5,977 nt of DNA from Chloroflexi bacterium UBA6265 (lineage in GTDB: Bacteria > Chloroflexota > Chloroflexia > Thermomicrobiales > UBA6265): positions 8,780-14,756 of the forward strand of contig DJVD01000235.1 of assembly GCA_002440805.1 (NCBI GenBank), written 5' to 3'. Numbering within the stretch: position 1 is the stretch's first letter; each line of letters starts with the position of its first letter. Shown here piece by piece: positions 1 to 5,769 of the stretch. Below the pieces are notes generated by a model. The model was not told the origin of the DNA. It searched no databases and saw only the letters and a list, made by a program, of their open reading frames with translations. The translations under genes and the position numbers were made by a program.

Positions 1-392
1 GGAGAGACGGACACGCGCCGCACGATCAACCAGTTGATGGCTGCGAGCAGGATCATGGCGCCAATCGACCATATGGCGGTGAAGGGAACCAACCCGAACG
101 AGGCAGGGTACCAGACGATGAGTCCGCCCAGCATGATGCTGATTGGCCGCGCAAATGCCCAGCCGCGATCGGGTAGGCGGGAGAACATTCGGCGCACCAA
201 CGGCCAGCTGATGGCCTGCAGGGCAACCAGCAGAACCACCCACACGAGCACGGCCCACCACGATCGCGCCGTGAAATCGGAACTCCATCCCATGTTGAAG
301 ACGGAGCCGTTGTTTGGGCCCATCTGCAATGAAGCCTGATTGATATCGGGTCCCGGCGATGCTGCCAGAAGACTGGCGATTGAGAACGACAT
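1..392 (-). CDS. DUF2298 (Chlor_Arch_YYY) polytopic membrane protein, N-terminal part
   Basis: The frame is open from an ATG at 392-390 to the left edge, giving 130 residues without a stop, so the gene continues outside the window. Residues about 45-66 (WWAVLVWVVLLVALQ...), 83-103 and 106-124 are hydrophobic and look like membrane helices. Between the first two lies FSRLPDRGWAFARPIS (70-85), followed by GGLIVWYPASFGLVPFT (89-105). This matches my memory of the start of the DUF2298/YYY family: a helix, a LPDRGYA-like loop, then a helix ending in LVPFT. Family members are long integral membrane proteins, many from Chloroflexota and archaea; their function is not firmly established, and glycosyltransferase-like roles have been suggested. 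The start is supported by GGAG (plus-strand CTCC at 399-402), six bases upstream, and an in-frame TGA lies a little further upstream. The roughly 45 polar residues before the first helix are somewhat long. Family assignment is from pattern recognition; the rest of the protein cannot be seen. Confidence 0.75.
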   Translation of the reverse strand, partial: MSFSIASLLAASPGPDINQASLQMGPNNGSVFNMGWSSDFTARSWWAVLVWVVLLVALQAISWPLVRRMFSRLPDRGWAFARPISIMLGGLIVWYPASFGLVPFTAIWSIGAMILLAAINWLIVRRVSVS

Positions 393-424
393 GTACGACT
401 CCGCGCGAGCCAATCGCGCACAAT

Positions 425-442
425 ACAGGCATCAACACCTGT
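425..442. repeat. Inverted repeat in the DUF2298/fmt divergent region
   Basis: ACAGG (425-429) and CCTGT (438-442) form a perfect 5-bp inverted repeat around an 8-base spacer. It sits between two divergently transcribed genes, where an operator would be expected, but arms this short can arise by chance. No convincing -35/-10 pair was found beside it on either strand. Confidence 0.3.
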
Positions 443-452
443 GGGCAGTGTA

Positions 453-469
453 CCGCAGGAGCCCTGCGG
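453..469 (+). repeat. Small GC-rich hairpin just upstream of the fmt ribosome binding site
   Basis: CCGCAG (453-458) and CTGCGG (464-469) pair perfectly around the loop GAGCC. The hairpin ends six bases before the AAGGA Shine-Dalgarno of fmt (476-480). It has no T-tract after it, so it is not a terminator. In the fmt leader it could affect ribosome access or mRNA stability (inference). Confidence 0.4.
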
Positions 470-488
470 CTACACAAGGATACGTACC

Positions 489-1424
489 ATGGCCAAACCA
501 CGAATCATTTTTATGGGAACGCCCGATTTTGCCGTTCCGGCGCTCACTACGCTGGCAACGCGAAGCGATATCGATATCGTGTTGGTCGTCACCCAACCTG
601 ACCGACCTTCAGGTCGCGGCAAGAAACTGGCTCCGCCGCCAGTGAAGCAAGCAGCCGCCACCTTGGGGTTGCCATTGCTCCAGACTGATTCGTTGCGTCA
701 CGCCGAGGCAAAGAAGCAGATCATCGGGGCACAGCCTGACCTGATCGTGGTGGCTGCCTTTGGGATGATCCTGGGAAAGTGGATCCTTGAACTTCCACGG
801 CTGGGATGCGTGAACCTGCACGCCTCGCTGCTACCCAAATTCCGGGGAGCCAGCCCGATATCGGCCGCGATTGCCGCGGGCGAAGAGGTGACCGGCGTCA
901 CCTTGATGCAGATGGATCACGGCCTGGATACCGGCGCAATGCTCGATACGATTTCGGTAGCGATTGACCCGGAGGACACCACCGAATCGCTCACACCGAA
1001 ACTGGCCAGGGCGGCTTCCGACCTACTGCATGCGCGTCTTGACGACCTGCTGGCAGGTAGGATCAATCCTGTGCCGCAACCCGAAGGTGCCAGTGAGACC
1101 CAGCAATTGCACAAGGACGACGGCCGTATCAATTGGGAACGACCGGCGAATGAGATTGAGCGTCACATCCGCGCGATGTGGCCATGGCCCCGGGCATGGA
1201 CAACATTGCCCAATGGCGAGCGGATGCAGATTCATCGCGCGACTGTGGATCCCGAGCAGGTACTTCCGCCAGGGAAAATTGAGGTGCAGGGGAGAGTAGT
1301 GGTCATCGGCACAGGCGAGGGCGCGCTGCACCTCGTCGGTGTGCAGCTGCCGGGTGGTAAACCAATTGAACGCCACGCCATTGCCCAGCGCTTGCAGGTT
1401 TTCGCCGACAAACACCTCACCTAA
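489..1424 (+). CDS. fmt: Methionyl-tRNA formyltransferase
   Basis: This cytoplasmic enzyme transfers a formyl group from 10-formyltetrahydrofolate to Met-tRNA(fMet), producing the initiator tRNA of bacterial translation. The product is 311 residues, the usual length. The N-terminal Rossmann-like domain starts IIFMGTPDFAVPAL (6-19), followed by the loop QPDRPSGRGKKL (36-47). The catalytic trio is present: N109 and H111 in VNLHASLLPKFRG (108-120), and D147 in GLDTG (145-149). The C-terminal tRNA-binding domain begins near LHKDDGRINWERPA (207-220) and includes RAMWPWPRAWT (228-238). An in-frame ATG at 441 would add 16 unrelated residues. The ATG at 489 is preferred because AAGGA (476-480) lies eight bases upstream and the conserved family start follows directly. 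Here fmt is not next to def or priA, its frequent partners; it stands alone and faces the oxidoreductase gene tail to tail. Nothing looks truncated or damaged. Confidence 0.97.
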   Translation: MAKPRIIFMGTPDFAVPALTTLATRSDIDIVLVVTQPDRPSGRGKKLAPPPVKQAAATLGLPLLQTDSLRHAEAKKQIIGAQPDLIVVAAFGMILGKWILELPRLGCVNLHASLLPKFRGASPISAAIAAGEEVTGVTLMQMDHGLDTGAMLDTISVAIDPEDTTESLTPKLARAASDLLHARLDDLLAGRINPVPQPEGASETQQLHKDDGRINWERPANEIERHIRAMWPWPRAWTTLPNGERMQIHRATVDPEQVLPPGKIEVQGRVVVIGTGEGALHLVGVQLPGGKPIERHAIAQRLQVFADKHLT

Positions 1425-1433
1425 CTGGTCCCT

Positions 1434-1859
1434 CTATTCCGGACGTCGAAGGACAATCACCGGGAAGATTCGCGTTGTTTCCTGTTGATATTGAAGGAAC
1501 ATGGGGTAGGCTGCTGTGAATGCGGCCCACGCCTTGTCACGTTCCGTCCCGGCGAGAACTTCCGCACGGACGGACACAGTGCCCCTGCCTGGAGCCTCGA
1601 TGCAAACCTCGGGGTGGGCCATCACGTTGTGGTACCAGTGGGGATGTGAATCGGCGCCCTGTGCCGACGCCACCACCAGCCACGTGCCTTCGCCGTCGAA
1701 TAGCGAACGCAGCGGATTGATGCGCTTCTCCCCTGTGCGAGCTCCGGTGTGGTGGAGGAGGATCAAACTGAGACCGAAATTTGCTGTGGACACTTCACCA
1801 CCGTTGGCCCGAAACTCTTCAATGATCTTTTCGTTCCAGGATTGAACCGTATCTGCCAC
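1434..1859 (-). CDS. Deazaflavin (F420)-type nitroreductase family (Ddn-like) oxidoreductase
   Basis: The 141-residue product resembles the Ddn/DUF385 family, small split-barrel proteins that commonly use the deazaflavin cofactor F420 to reduce quinones, nitro compounds or other substrates. Seen in sequence: a family-like start WNEKIIEEFRANGGEV (8-23), the TGARTG turn (38-43) followed by the INPL strand, the strand LVVASAQGAD (61-70), the signature HPHWYHNV (72-79), AHPEV (81-85), and AAYPMFLQYQQET (116-128) near the C-terminus. The start is a GTG at 1859-1857, chosen because GGGGAG (minus strand, 1873-1868) lies eight bases upstream. Another in-frame GTG at 1889 would add ten residues that the family does not need. 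If it uses F420, the host should make that cofactor, but no F420 biosynthesis gene is in this window. A heme- or FMN-binding relative of the same fold is possible. The natural substrate is unknown. Confidence 0.88.
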   Translation of the reverse strand: MADTVQSWNEKIIEEFRANGGEVSTANFGLSLILLHHTGARTGEKRINPLRSLFDGEGTWLVVASAQGADSHPHWYHNVMAHPEVCIEAPGRGTVSVRAEVLAGTERDKAWAAFTAAYPMFLQYQQETTRIFPVIVLRRPE

Positions 1860-1931
1860 GACACAATCTCCCCACTCCGGCGCGACCACGCGCAGACATC
1901 ATCGCTATTACGAAACAGACTGGTTCTCTCC

Positions 1932-1959
1932 ATTCTGCCATCAAATCATGTTTTGTCAA
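1932..1959 (-). promoter_or_regulatory. Candidate sigma-70 type promoter for the Ddn-like gene
   Basis: On the minus strand, TTGACA (1959-1954) is a perfect -35 consensus. It is followed after 16 bases by CAGAAT (1937-1932), which matches four of six -10 positions. Transcription would begin near 1925, leaving a leader of about 65 bases before the GTG at 1859. The position and orientation fit; the weak -10 is the main doubt. Confidence 0.5.
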
Positions 1960-2075
1960 TCTCCAGCTTTATAGGGGAACGAAAACAAGGTTCACCGGCT
2001 CTAAAGAGTTCCTATCATGCGCACCCTCAGCGGGAGTCTCGTATCGAAATGCTGACGACTGATCGGACCCAGGCA

Positions 2076-2095
2076 GAAAAGTGGTTTGACTTTTC
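2076..2095. repeat. Perfect 7-bp inverted repeat, possible operator over the -35 box
   Basis: GAAAAGT (2076-2082) and ACTTTTC (2089-2095) pair perfectly around GGTTTG. The right arm overlaps the candidate -35 hexamer of the FMN reductase promoter, which is where a repressor would block polymerase. As RNA it would be a weak AT-rich hairpin with no T-tract, so an operator reading is preferred. No regulator gene is in the window. Confidence 0.4.
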
Positions 2096-2114
2096 CATCA
2101 ACAGGATGTTCAAT
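2086..2114 (+). promoter_or_regulatory. Candidate sigma-70 type promoter for the FMN reductase gene
   Basis: TTGACT (2086-2091) matches five of six -35 positions. After a 17-base spacer comes TTCAAT (2109-2114), matching four of six -10 positions. The predicted start is near 2121, giving a leader of about 87 bases before the ATG at 2208. It lies in the AT-richer intergenic region and points towards the gene. Confidence 0.45.
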
Positions 2115-2207
2115 AACGTGAGGTACTAATAGTTACCGACTTACGAACAGTATGTGATGGGAGAAGTTCGCAAGCACCGATCCCGCCAGACATGACAAGG
2201 ACCATCA

Positions 2208-2795
2208 ATGTCTTTCGACAACTCGCCACTCAAACTTGAGATCGTACTCGGGAGTGTCCGCAGCGGCCGTTTCGGCGAAATCCCGTTTAACTGGATCGTG
2301 GAGCAGGCCCGCCTCAACTCCGAATTCGAGGTAGGTGCCATCGATCTGGCGGCGTTCGATATTCCGGACGACTTCAGTCGCAATGCGGACGTGGAAGCCC
2401 TTTCAGCCCGTCTCGAAGCTGCGGATGCGGTGATCGTGATTTCGCCGGAGTACAACCATTCGTTCTCGGCACCGATCAAGGCCTTCATCGATGCGATGCC
2501 GAAATCCGCCTGGCAGGCCAAGCCGGTCGGCTTTGTCGCATACGGCGGCTTCGCTGCCGGTCTGCGCGCTGTGGAGCAACTCCGCCTGGTGTTCGCCGAA
2601 TTGCACGCGGTAACGATGCGCGATGTGGTCAGCTTCTATTTGATGAACCAGAACTTCGATGACAACGGCGATCCAATCAATGCGGATGCTGTTAACGGCG
2701 CTGCCCGTGTGCTGTTCAACCAACTCGGCTGGTGGGCGCAGGCCTTGAAGGATGCAAAGGCAATGCGGCCATATGGCCAGCCCGTGTTGGTCTAA
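2208..2795 (+). CDS. NAD(P)H-dependent FMN reductase family flavoprotein
   Basis: The 195-residue product has the flavodoxin-like fold of NADPH-dependent FMN reductases, soluble enzymes that reduce free flavin, quinones, chromate or azo compounds with NAD(P)H. Seen in sequence: the first strand and phosphate-binding loop KLEIVLGSVRSGRFG (9-23), with the family pattern GSxRxxRxG; the strand AVIVISPEYNHSFSAPIKAFID (74-95), whose PEYNHS turn contacts the flavin ring; and VGFVAYGGFAAGLRAVEQLR (107-126), the typical GG..G.RA...LR segment. Length is normal for the family and all signature positions are intact. The ATG is backed by AAGGA (2197-2201), six bases upstream. The gene is divergent from the Ddn-like gene across a shared regulatory region, so a joint role in redox or xenobiotic handling is conceivable (inference). 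The physiological substrate cannot be read from sequence. Confidence 0.93.
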   Translation: MSFDNSPLKLEIVLGSVRSGRFGEIPFNWIVEQARLNSEFEVGAIDLAAFDIPDDFSRNADVEALSARLEAADAVIVISPEYNHSFSAPIKAFIDAMPKSAWQAKPVGFVAYGGFAAGLRAVEQLRLVFAELHAVTMRDVVSFYLMNQNFDDNGDPINADAVNGAARVLFNQLGWWAQALKDAKAMRPYGQPVLV

Positions 2796-2823
2796 CCAGT
2801 TCGATCAGGTGAGAAAAATCGGA

Positions 2824-2850
2824 GTGGCATCGCCCGGTGGGTGATGCCAC
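2824..2850. terminator. Bidirectional intrinsic terminator between convergent genes
   Basis: The arms GTGGCATCGCCC (2824-2835) and GGGTGATGCCAC (2839-2850) form a 12-bp stem with one G-T wobble and a three-base loop. On the plus strand TTT follows at once. On the minus strand the A-run at 2814-2818 becomes a run of five T shortly after the stem. The hairpin starts 28 bases after the FMN reductase stop and lies beyond the stop of the minus-strand FAD enzyme, so it can end both transcripts. Confidence 0.8.
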
Positions 2851-2863
2851 TTTCGGTGGCGGG

Positions 2864-2876
2864 GCAAATCATTTGC
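2864..2876. repeat. Short palindrome downstream of the shared terminator
   Basis: GCAAAT (2864-2869), a single C, then ATTTGC (2871-2876) make a perfect odd palindrome. It lies just beyond the bidirectional terminator in a region with no gene. It may be a secondary hairpin or chance; no function can be assigned. Confidence 0.3.
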
Positions 2877-2955
2877 GGATAAGTTAGCTTGTGCGCAAAA
2901 GTGCCTCAAGTCCCCATTCGCCGGAGAGAGTCACTGTTTCTCCTGCGCATCGACG

Positions 2956-4203
2956 CTAGAGTATCCCCCGGAACCGATCTGCAGAAAACGGCGCGAGGAC
3001 TTCAGGCGCTTCGCCCGTCGTGATCAACTCCGCCATGTGCTTGGCCGACACCGCGGCCATGGTGACGCCCAGCATGGAATGTCCCGTGGCAACCGTTAGA
3101 TTGCTGAACCTGCCGACCCGACCCAGCACCGGCAATCCGTCCGGTGCCATCGGTCGCATGCCAGACCGAATGTGCGTTGGCTCATCTGGCACGAGGTTCA
3201 GGAATCGTTTACCAGCACTGTGTATGGCAGCAATGCGACGCATATTGAGATCGTCACTCAGTCCGGTCAGTTCCATGGTGCCGGAAAGCCGCAGGCCACC
3301 ATTGAACGGCGTGACGGCCACCTTGGCATCGCGCAACGAGATCGACCGCTGTGGCTTCCCCTGGGCTGCGTCGAAATCCAGCGCGTACCCTTTGCCACCC
3401 TGTATCGGCAGCCGTGCCCCCACCAGTTTGCCGATCTCGCCACTCCAGGCGCCGGCAGCAATGAGGACGTGGTCTGCATCAATCTGCTCTGTAGGCGTTC
3501 GCACCGAAACGACGCGATTGCCAGAATGTATTATGTCAACTACCGGCGAGCCGTTTCGAATGTCGACACCCACACGCTCGAGGCTGGCGATTAACCCTTT
3601 CACGAGGCTGATCGGTTCAACGGTTCTCTCACCTTTCATGTAATATGCTGCGGTGATCTCTCGGGACAGTGCCGGTTCGAATTCGTGCAACACCTCGCCA
3701 TGCATTGCTTCCGGCCGTTGATGTCCAAACACCGCCATTTTGTCGTATGCAGCCAGGTCCTTTTCCATCACGGATTGCTGTTGATAGGCCGTTAATCGGC
3801 CGAAATCGTGCATCTCAAATGCGATCCCGGCATCACGCCAACCTTGCATCACAGCGTTGGTGCCTTGTAGCAACGTTGCACTCGCTTCGAGCCCGGCATC
3901 GTAGGCACTGCTGTTACAGGCGCGCCAGAACTGGTACAGCCAGGTGAGGAACTGCCTGTTGGCCCGAGGCCGGATATACAGTGGACTCTCCGGATCCATC
4001 ATCCACTTCATTGATGTCCTCACCAACCCAGGCGTGGGGACCGGTCCTGGTAAGGACGTGGCAATGTAGCCGGCGTTCGCCGCCGAGGCGGCCATCCCGG
4101 CCGTTCGGGCATCCAGTACGATCACCGATGCGCCACGCAGGTGAAGTTCCCAGGCCGCTGAAAGGCCGATAATGCCGCCACCGATGATCACAACTCTTGT
4201 CAT
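2956..4203 (-). CDS. DadA-like FAD-dependent D-amino-acid dehydrogenase/oxidase, downstream copy
   Basis: The 415-residue product is a DAO-family flavoenzyme. Relatives oxidise D-amino acids, glycine or proline derivatives to imino acids and pass electrons to quinones or oxygen. Seen in sequence: the FAD-binding strand-turn-helix RVVIIGGGIIGLSAAWEL (3-20) with an acid at D31; AASAANAGY (38-46), matching the TSAANAG of DadA; MKWMMDPESPL, like the KWM segment of DadA; AGAWSGEIGK in the second FAD region; and GMRPMAPDGLPVLG (348-361) followed by GHSMLGVTMA (374-383), the C-terminal DadA signature. The ATG at 4203 is preferred: GAGGGTGA (4216-4209) lies five bases upstream and the Rossmann strand follows immediately. 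An in-frame ATG at 4260 would add 19 residues but lies within the preceding terminator hairpin. No signal peptide or membrane helix is apparent. About 64% identical to its neighbour. Exact substrate unknown; glycine oxidase and hydroxyproline oxidase relatives are alternatives. Confidence 0.9.
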   Translation of the reverse strand: MTRVVIIGGGIIGLSAAWELHLRGASVIVLDARTAGMAASAANAGYIATSLPGPVPTPGLVRTSMKWMMDPESPLYIRPRANRQFLTWLYQFWRACNSSAYDAGLEASATLLQGTNAVMQGWRDAGIAFEMHDFGRLTAYQQQSVMEKDLAAYDKMAVFGHQRPEAMHGEVLHEFEPALSREITAAYYMKGERTVEPISLVKGLIASLERVGVDIRNGSPVVDIIHSGNRVVSVRTPTEQIDADHVLIAAGAWSGEIGKLVGARLPIQGGKGYALDFDAAQGKPQRSISLRDAKVAVTPFNGGLRLSGTMELTGLSDDLNMRRIAAIHSAGKRFLNLVPDEPTHIRSGMRPMAPDGLPVLGRVGRFSNLTVATGHSMLGVTMAAVSAKHMAELITTGEAPEVLAPFSADRFRGIL

Positions 4204-4208
4204 TGTCG

Positions 4209-4216
4209 TCACCCTC
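4209..4216 (-). promoter_or_regulatory. Ribosome binding site deciding the start of the downstream DadA-like gene
   Basis: GAGGGTGA on the minus strand (4216-4209) is complementary to most of the 16S rRNA anti-Shine-Dalgarno and sits five bases before the ATG at 4203. It supports that start over the in-frame ATG at 4260. Confidence 0.65.
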
Positions 4217-4236
4217 AGGAACTTGATGCCGCGTTG

Positions 4237-4274
4237 AAAAAGAGTAAGAACCACGAGCATTGTGCCCGTGGTTC
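4237..4274 (-). terminator. Intrinsic terminator between the two DadA-like genes
   Basis: On the minus strand, the arms at 4274-4264 and 4258-4248 form an 11-bp stem with loop ACAAT. Outer bases are GAACCACG/CGTGGTTC, with one inner pair that is G-U in the minus transcript but an A-C mismatch in the plus transcript. The stem is followed by TTACTCTTTTTC (4247-4236). Orientation bias and T-run both point to termination of the upstream DadA-like transcript. It lies 31 bases after that gene's stop and 33 bases before the next ATG. Confidence 0.75.
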
Positions 4275-4305
4275 CGGAAAACAGGAAGATCAGGTGTACG
4301 AGGTA

Positions 4306-5559
4306 CTACACAATGCCCTTGAATCGGGCCGGTGAGAACGGCTTGAGTACGTCTGGCGTTTTGCCGCTGGTGATCAGCTCCGCCATCTGCACGCTCGTCA
4401 CTGCGGCCAGGGTCACACCAAGCATGGCATGGCCGCTGGCCACCGTGAGGTTGCTCAACCCCGAAACCTTACCGAGCACCGGTAGGCCATCGGGTGCCAT
4501 TGGGCGCATGCCAGCCCAAACCTGGGTTGGCTTCGCGTCATCAGGGAAGCCATTAAGGAAACGCTTGCCACCTTTCTGGATGGCGCCAATCCGGCGGGCC
4601 GTCACCTTGTCGCTGATGCCCGAAAGTTCCATCGTGCCGCTGAGGCGCAGCCCATCGTTGAACGGGGAAATCGCAATTCGATCGTCATGAAGATAGATCG
4701 ACTGCTTCGGTTTCACCGGCGCGGGCCGAAAATCAAGGCCGTAGCCCTTGCCTGCCTCAATCGGGAGTTTGGCACCAGCCATTTTTCCGATTTCCCCTGT
4801 CCACGCGCCAGCGGCGATCAACACATGATCCGCTTCGATGCGTTCGGCTGGCGTACGCACTGCAACAACCCGGCCCTGGCTCACCTCAAGATCAACCACG
4901 GGCGCCCCATTGCGGATTTCCACGCCGGCGTTCTGGAGGCTGGCGATCAGCCCCTTCACCAGGCTCACCGGCTGCACCGTGCGTTCTTCCTTAACGTGAT
5001 AGCCGCCGACCAGTTCGTCCGACAGCACCGGCTCGAACTGGCGGAGGTCGTCGCCGTACATCGCGGTTGGTTGTGCGTACCCGTACGGAGTCACACCCTG
5101 GAACGCCTTGAGATCCGTTTCCATCGCTGCCTGGTCCCGATAGGCATAGAGCAATCCGAAATCGTGCATCTCAAATTTGACGCCGTCGGCAACCCACTGG
5201 TCCATGATTTCCATAGTGCCGCCGCCGAGCACCGCGGTGGCCTCGAGGCCGGCGGCGTACGAAGTGGCATTGCATGCGCGCCAGAATCGATAGAGCCAGG
5301 AGATGAAGCTCTTGTTGAGACGTGGCCGGATATACAGTGGGCTCTCCGGGTCAAGCATCCATTTCATTGATGTCTTAACCAGCCCCGGCGCCGGTACCGG
5401 CCCCGCCATCGCGGGCGACACCCAACCGGCATTGACCGCCGACGCCGCCATTCCGGCGGTCCGCGAATCGAGGACGATCACGTCCTCTCCCCGTTTGTGC
5501 AGTTCCCATGCTGTGGAAAGCCCAATAACGCCGCCACCGATAACTACGACCTTAGCCAT
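4306..5559 (-). CDS. DadA-like FAD-dependent D-amino-acid dehydrogenase/oxidase, upstream copy
   Basis: The 417-residue product is the paralogue of the adjacent downstream gene and is transcribed first. It has KVVVIGGGVIGLSTAWEL (3-20) with D31 for FAD ribose binding, AASAVNAGW (38-46) in place of the usual SAANAG, AGAWTGEIGK in the second FAD region, GMRPMAPDGLPVLG (350-363) and GHAMLGVTLA (376-385). A hand alignment with the other copy needs one two-residue gap and gives about 64% identity. Identity is about 70% in the FAD-binding ends but only about 50% over residues 101-200, where DadA-type enzymes build much of their substrate domain. The C-terminal GH.MLGVT.A differs from the GHGTLGWTMA of E. 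coli DadA, so the substrate or electron acceptor may not be those of DadA. The ATG at 5559 begins one residue before the basic residue and Rossmann strand, as in the family. No alanine racemase gene, the usual partner of dadA, is in view. Confidence 0.91.
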   Translation of the reverse strand: MAKVVVIGGGVIGLSTAWELHKRGEDVIVLDSRTAGMAASAVNAGWVSPAMAGPVPAPGLVKTSMKWMLDPESPLYIRPRLNKSFISWLYRFWRACNATSYAAGLEATAVLGGGTMEIMDQWVADGVKFEMHDFGLLYAYRDQAAMETDLKAFQGVTPYGYAQPTAMYGDDLRQFEPVLSDELVGGYHVKEERTVQPVSLVKGLIASLQNAGVEIRNGAPVVDLEVSQGRVVAVRTPAERIEADHVLIAAGAWTGEIGKMAGAKLPIEAGKGYGLDFRPAPVKPKQSIYLHDDRIAISPFNDGLRLSGTMELSGISDKVTARRIGAIQKGGKRFLNGFPDDAKPTQVWAGMRPMAPDGLPVLGKVSGLSNLTVASGHAMLGVTLAAVTSVQMAELITSGKTPDVLKPFSPARFKGIV

Positions 5560-5569
5560 GATTATTCGT

Positions 5570-5578
5570 GATCACCTC
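5570..5578 (-). promoter_or_regulatory. Extended Shine-Dalgarno of the upstream DadA-like gene
   Basis: GAGGTGATC on the minus strand (5578-5570) is complementary over nine bases to the usual 16S rRNA 3' end. It lies ten bases before the ATG at 5559, slightly far but compensated by the long pairing. It suggests strong translation of this copy (inference). Confidence 0.6.
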
Positions 5579-5706
5579 GCCCACGCAGATGTCGCTACGT
5601 GTATACAATGAGCTACGCAAGAATGCCGGGAACCATTGCCCCGGCGTGTATGCCTCCACTGAACACCATTTCCAGGTTTCTGGCAACGTTTAGACGATCC
5701 CATTTT

Positions 5707-5719
5707 GTGCAGATTGCAC
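5707..5719. repeat. Short inverted repeat in the DadA-like/membrane-protein divergent region
   Basis: GTGCA (5707-5711) and TGCAC (5715-5719) form a perfect inverted repeat around GAT. It lies about 50 bases before the right-hand gene and about 150 before the left-hand one. It could be an operator half-site pair, but arms of five bases are weak evidence. Confidence 0.25.
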
Positions 5720-5756
5720 GAACAGTCATGTGGTGGCCGAATTGATAAGGGCTCCG

Positions 5757-5762
5757 TACAAT
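5757..5762 (+). promoter_or_regulatory. Candidate -10 box placing transcription start at the ATG
   Basis: TACAAT matches five of six -10 consensus positions. Its last base is seven bases before the A-1 position of the ATG at 5770, so a transcript from it would start at or next to the start codon. No good -35 hexamer is seen at 16-18 bases upstream, which lowers confidence. Confidence 0.4.
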
Positions 5763-5769
5763 CAGACAT

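Larger units (their letters stand above)
1860..2207. other. Divergent intergenic region between two oxidoreductase genes
   Basis: This 348-base stretch is visibly richer in A and T than the flanking genes. One forward frame runs open through part of it (about 1749-2129) but encodes nothing protein-like and overlaps the minus-strand gene. The region holds promoter-like sequences pointing both ways and a perfect inverted repeat at 2076-2095. I see no tRNA, recognisable riboswitch or mobile-element end. Confidence 0.6.

Noticed and set aside
53..421. Minus-strand 122-residue open frame rich in W, C, R and S
   Set aside because: It is a shifted shadow of the DUF2298 reading frame, with composition unlike a real protein. 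The correct frame has clear helices and family motifs.
441..488. In-frame upstream ATG that would extend Fmt by 16 residues
   Set aside because: The extension is unlike the family, it runs through the small hairpin, and the ATG at 489 has its own Shine-Dalgarno and the canonical start of the protein.
1968..1975. TTGTCA (1953-1958) with TATAGG (1970-1975) as a forward promoter
   Set aside because: The spacer is only 11 bases, too short for a sigma-70 promoter. The same bases are better explained as the TTGACA -35 box on the minus strand.
1749..2129. Plus-strand 126-residue open frame across the divergent region
   Set aside because: It overlaps the start of the Ddn-like gene, has no recognisable motif or ribosome binding site, and covers the promoter-like elements.
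3020..3643. Plus-strand 207-residue open frame opposite the downstream DadA-like gene
   Set aside because: It is an antisense shadow of a gene with strong family motifs. The composition (S, P, R, T rich) is typical of such shadows, and a similar shadow (4262-4690) appears opposite the paralogue.
4201..4260. Longer start (ATG at 4260) for the downstream DadA-like protein
   Set aside because: The codon lies within the terminator hairpin, the extra 19 residues are not found in the family, and a good Shine-Dalgarno supports 4203.
2118..4309. GAGGTACTA occurring near 2120 and again near 4300
   Set aside because: A nine-base exact match with no extension on either side is expected by chance at this scale and the contexts differ.
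4687..5370. Plus-strand 227-residue open frame opposite the upstream DadA-like gene
   Set aside because: It is antisense to a conserved enzyme and has no domain, start signal or neighbour support. Its length reflects GC-rich codon bias on the other strand.
5600..5605. TATACA on the minus strand as -10 box of the upstream DadA-like gene
   Set aside because: No -35-like hexamer lies 15-19 bases upstream and only four of six positions match. The promoter of this gene remains unidentified.
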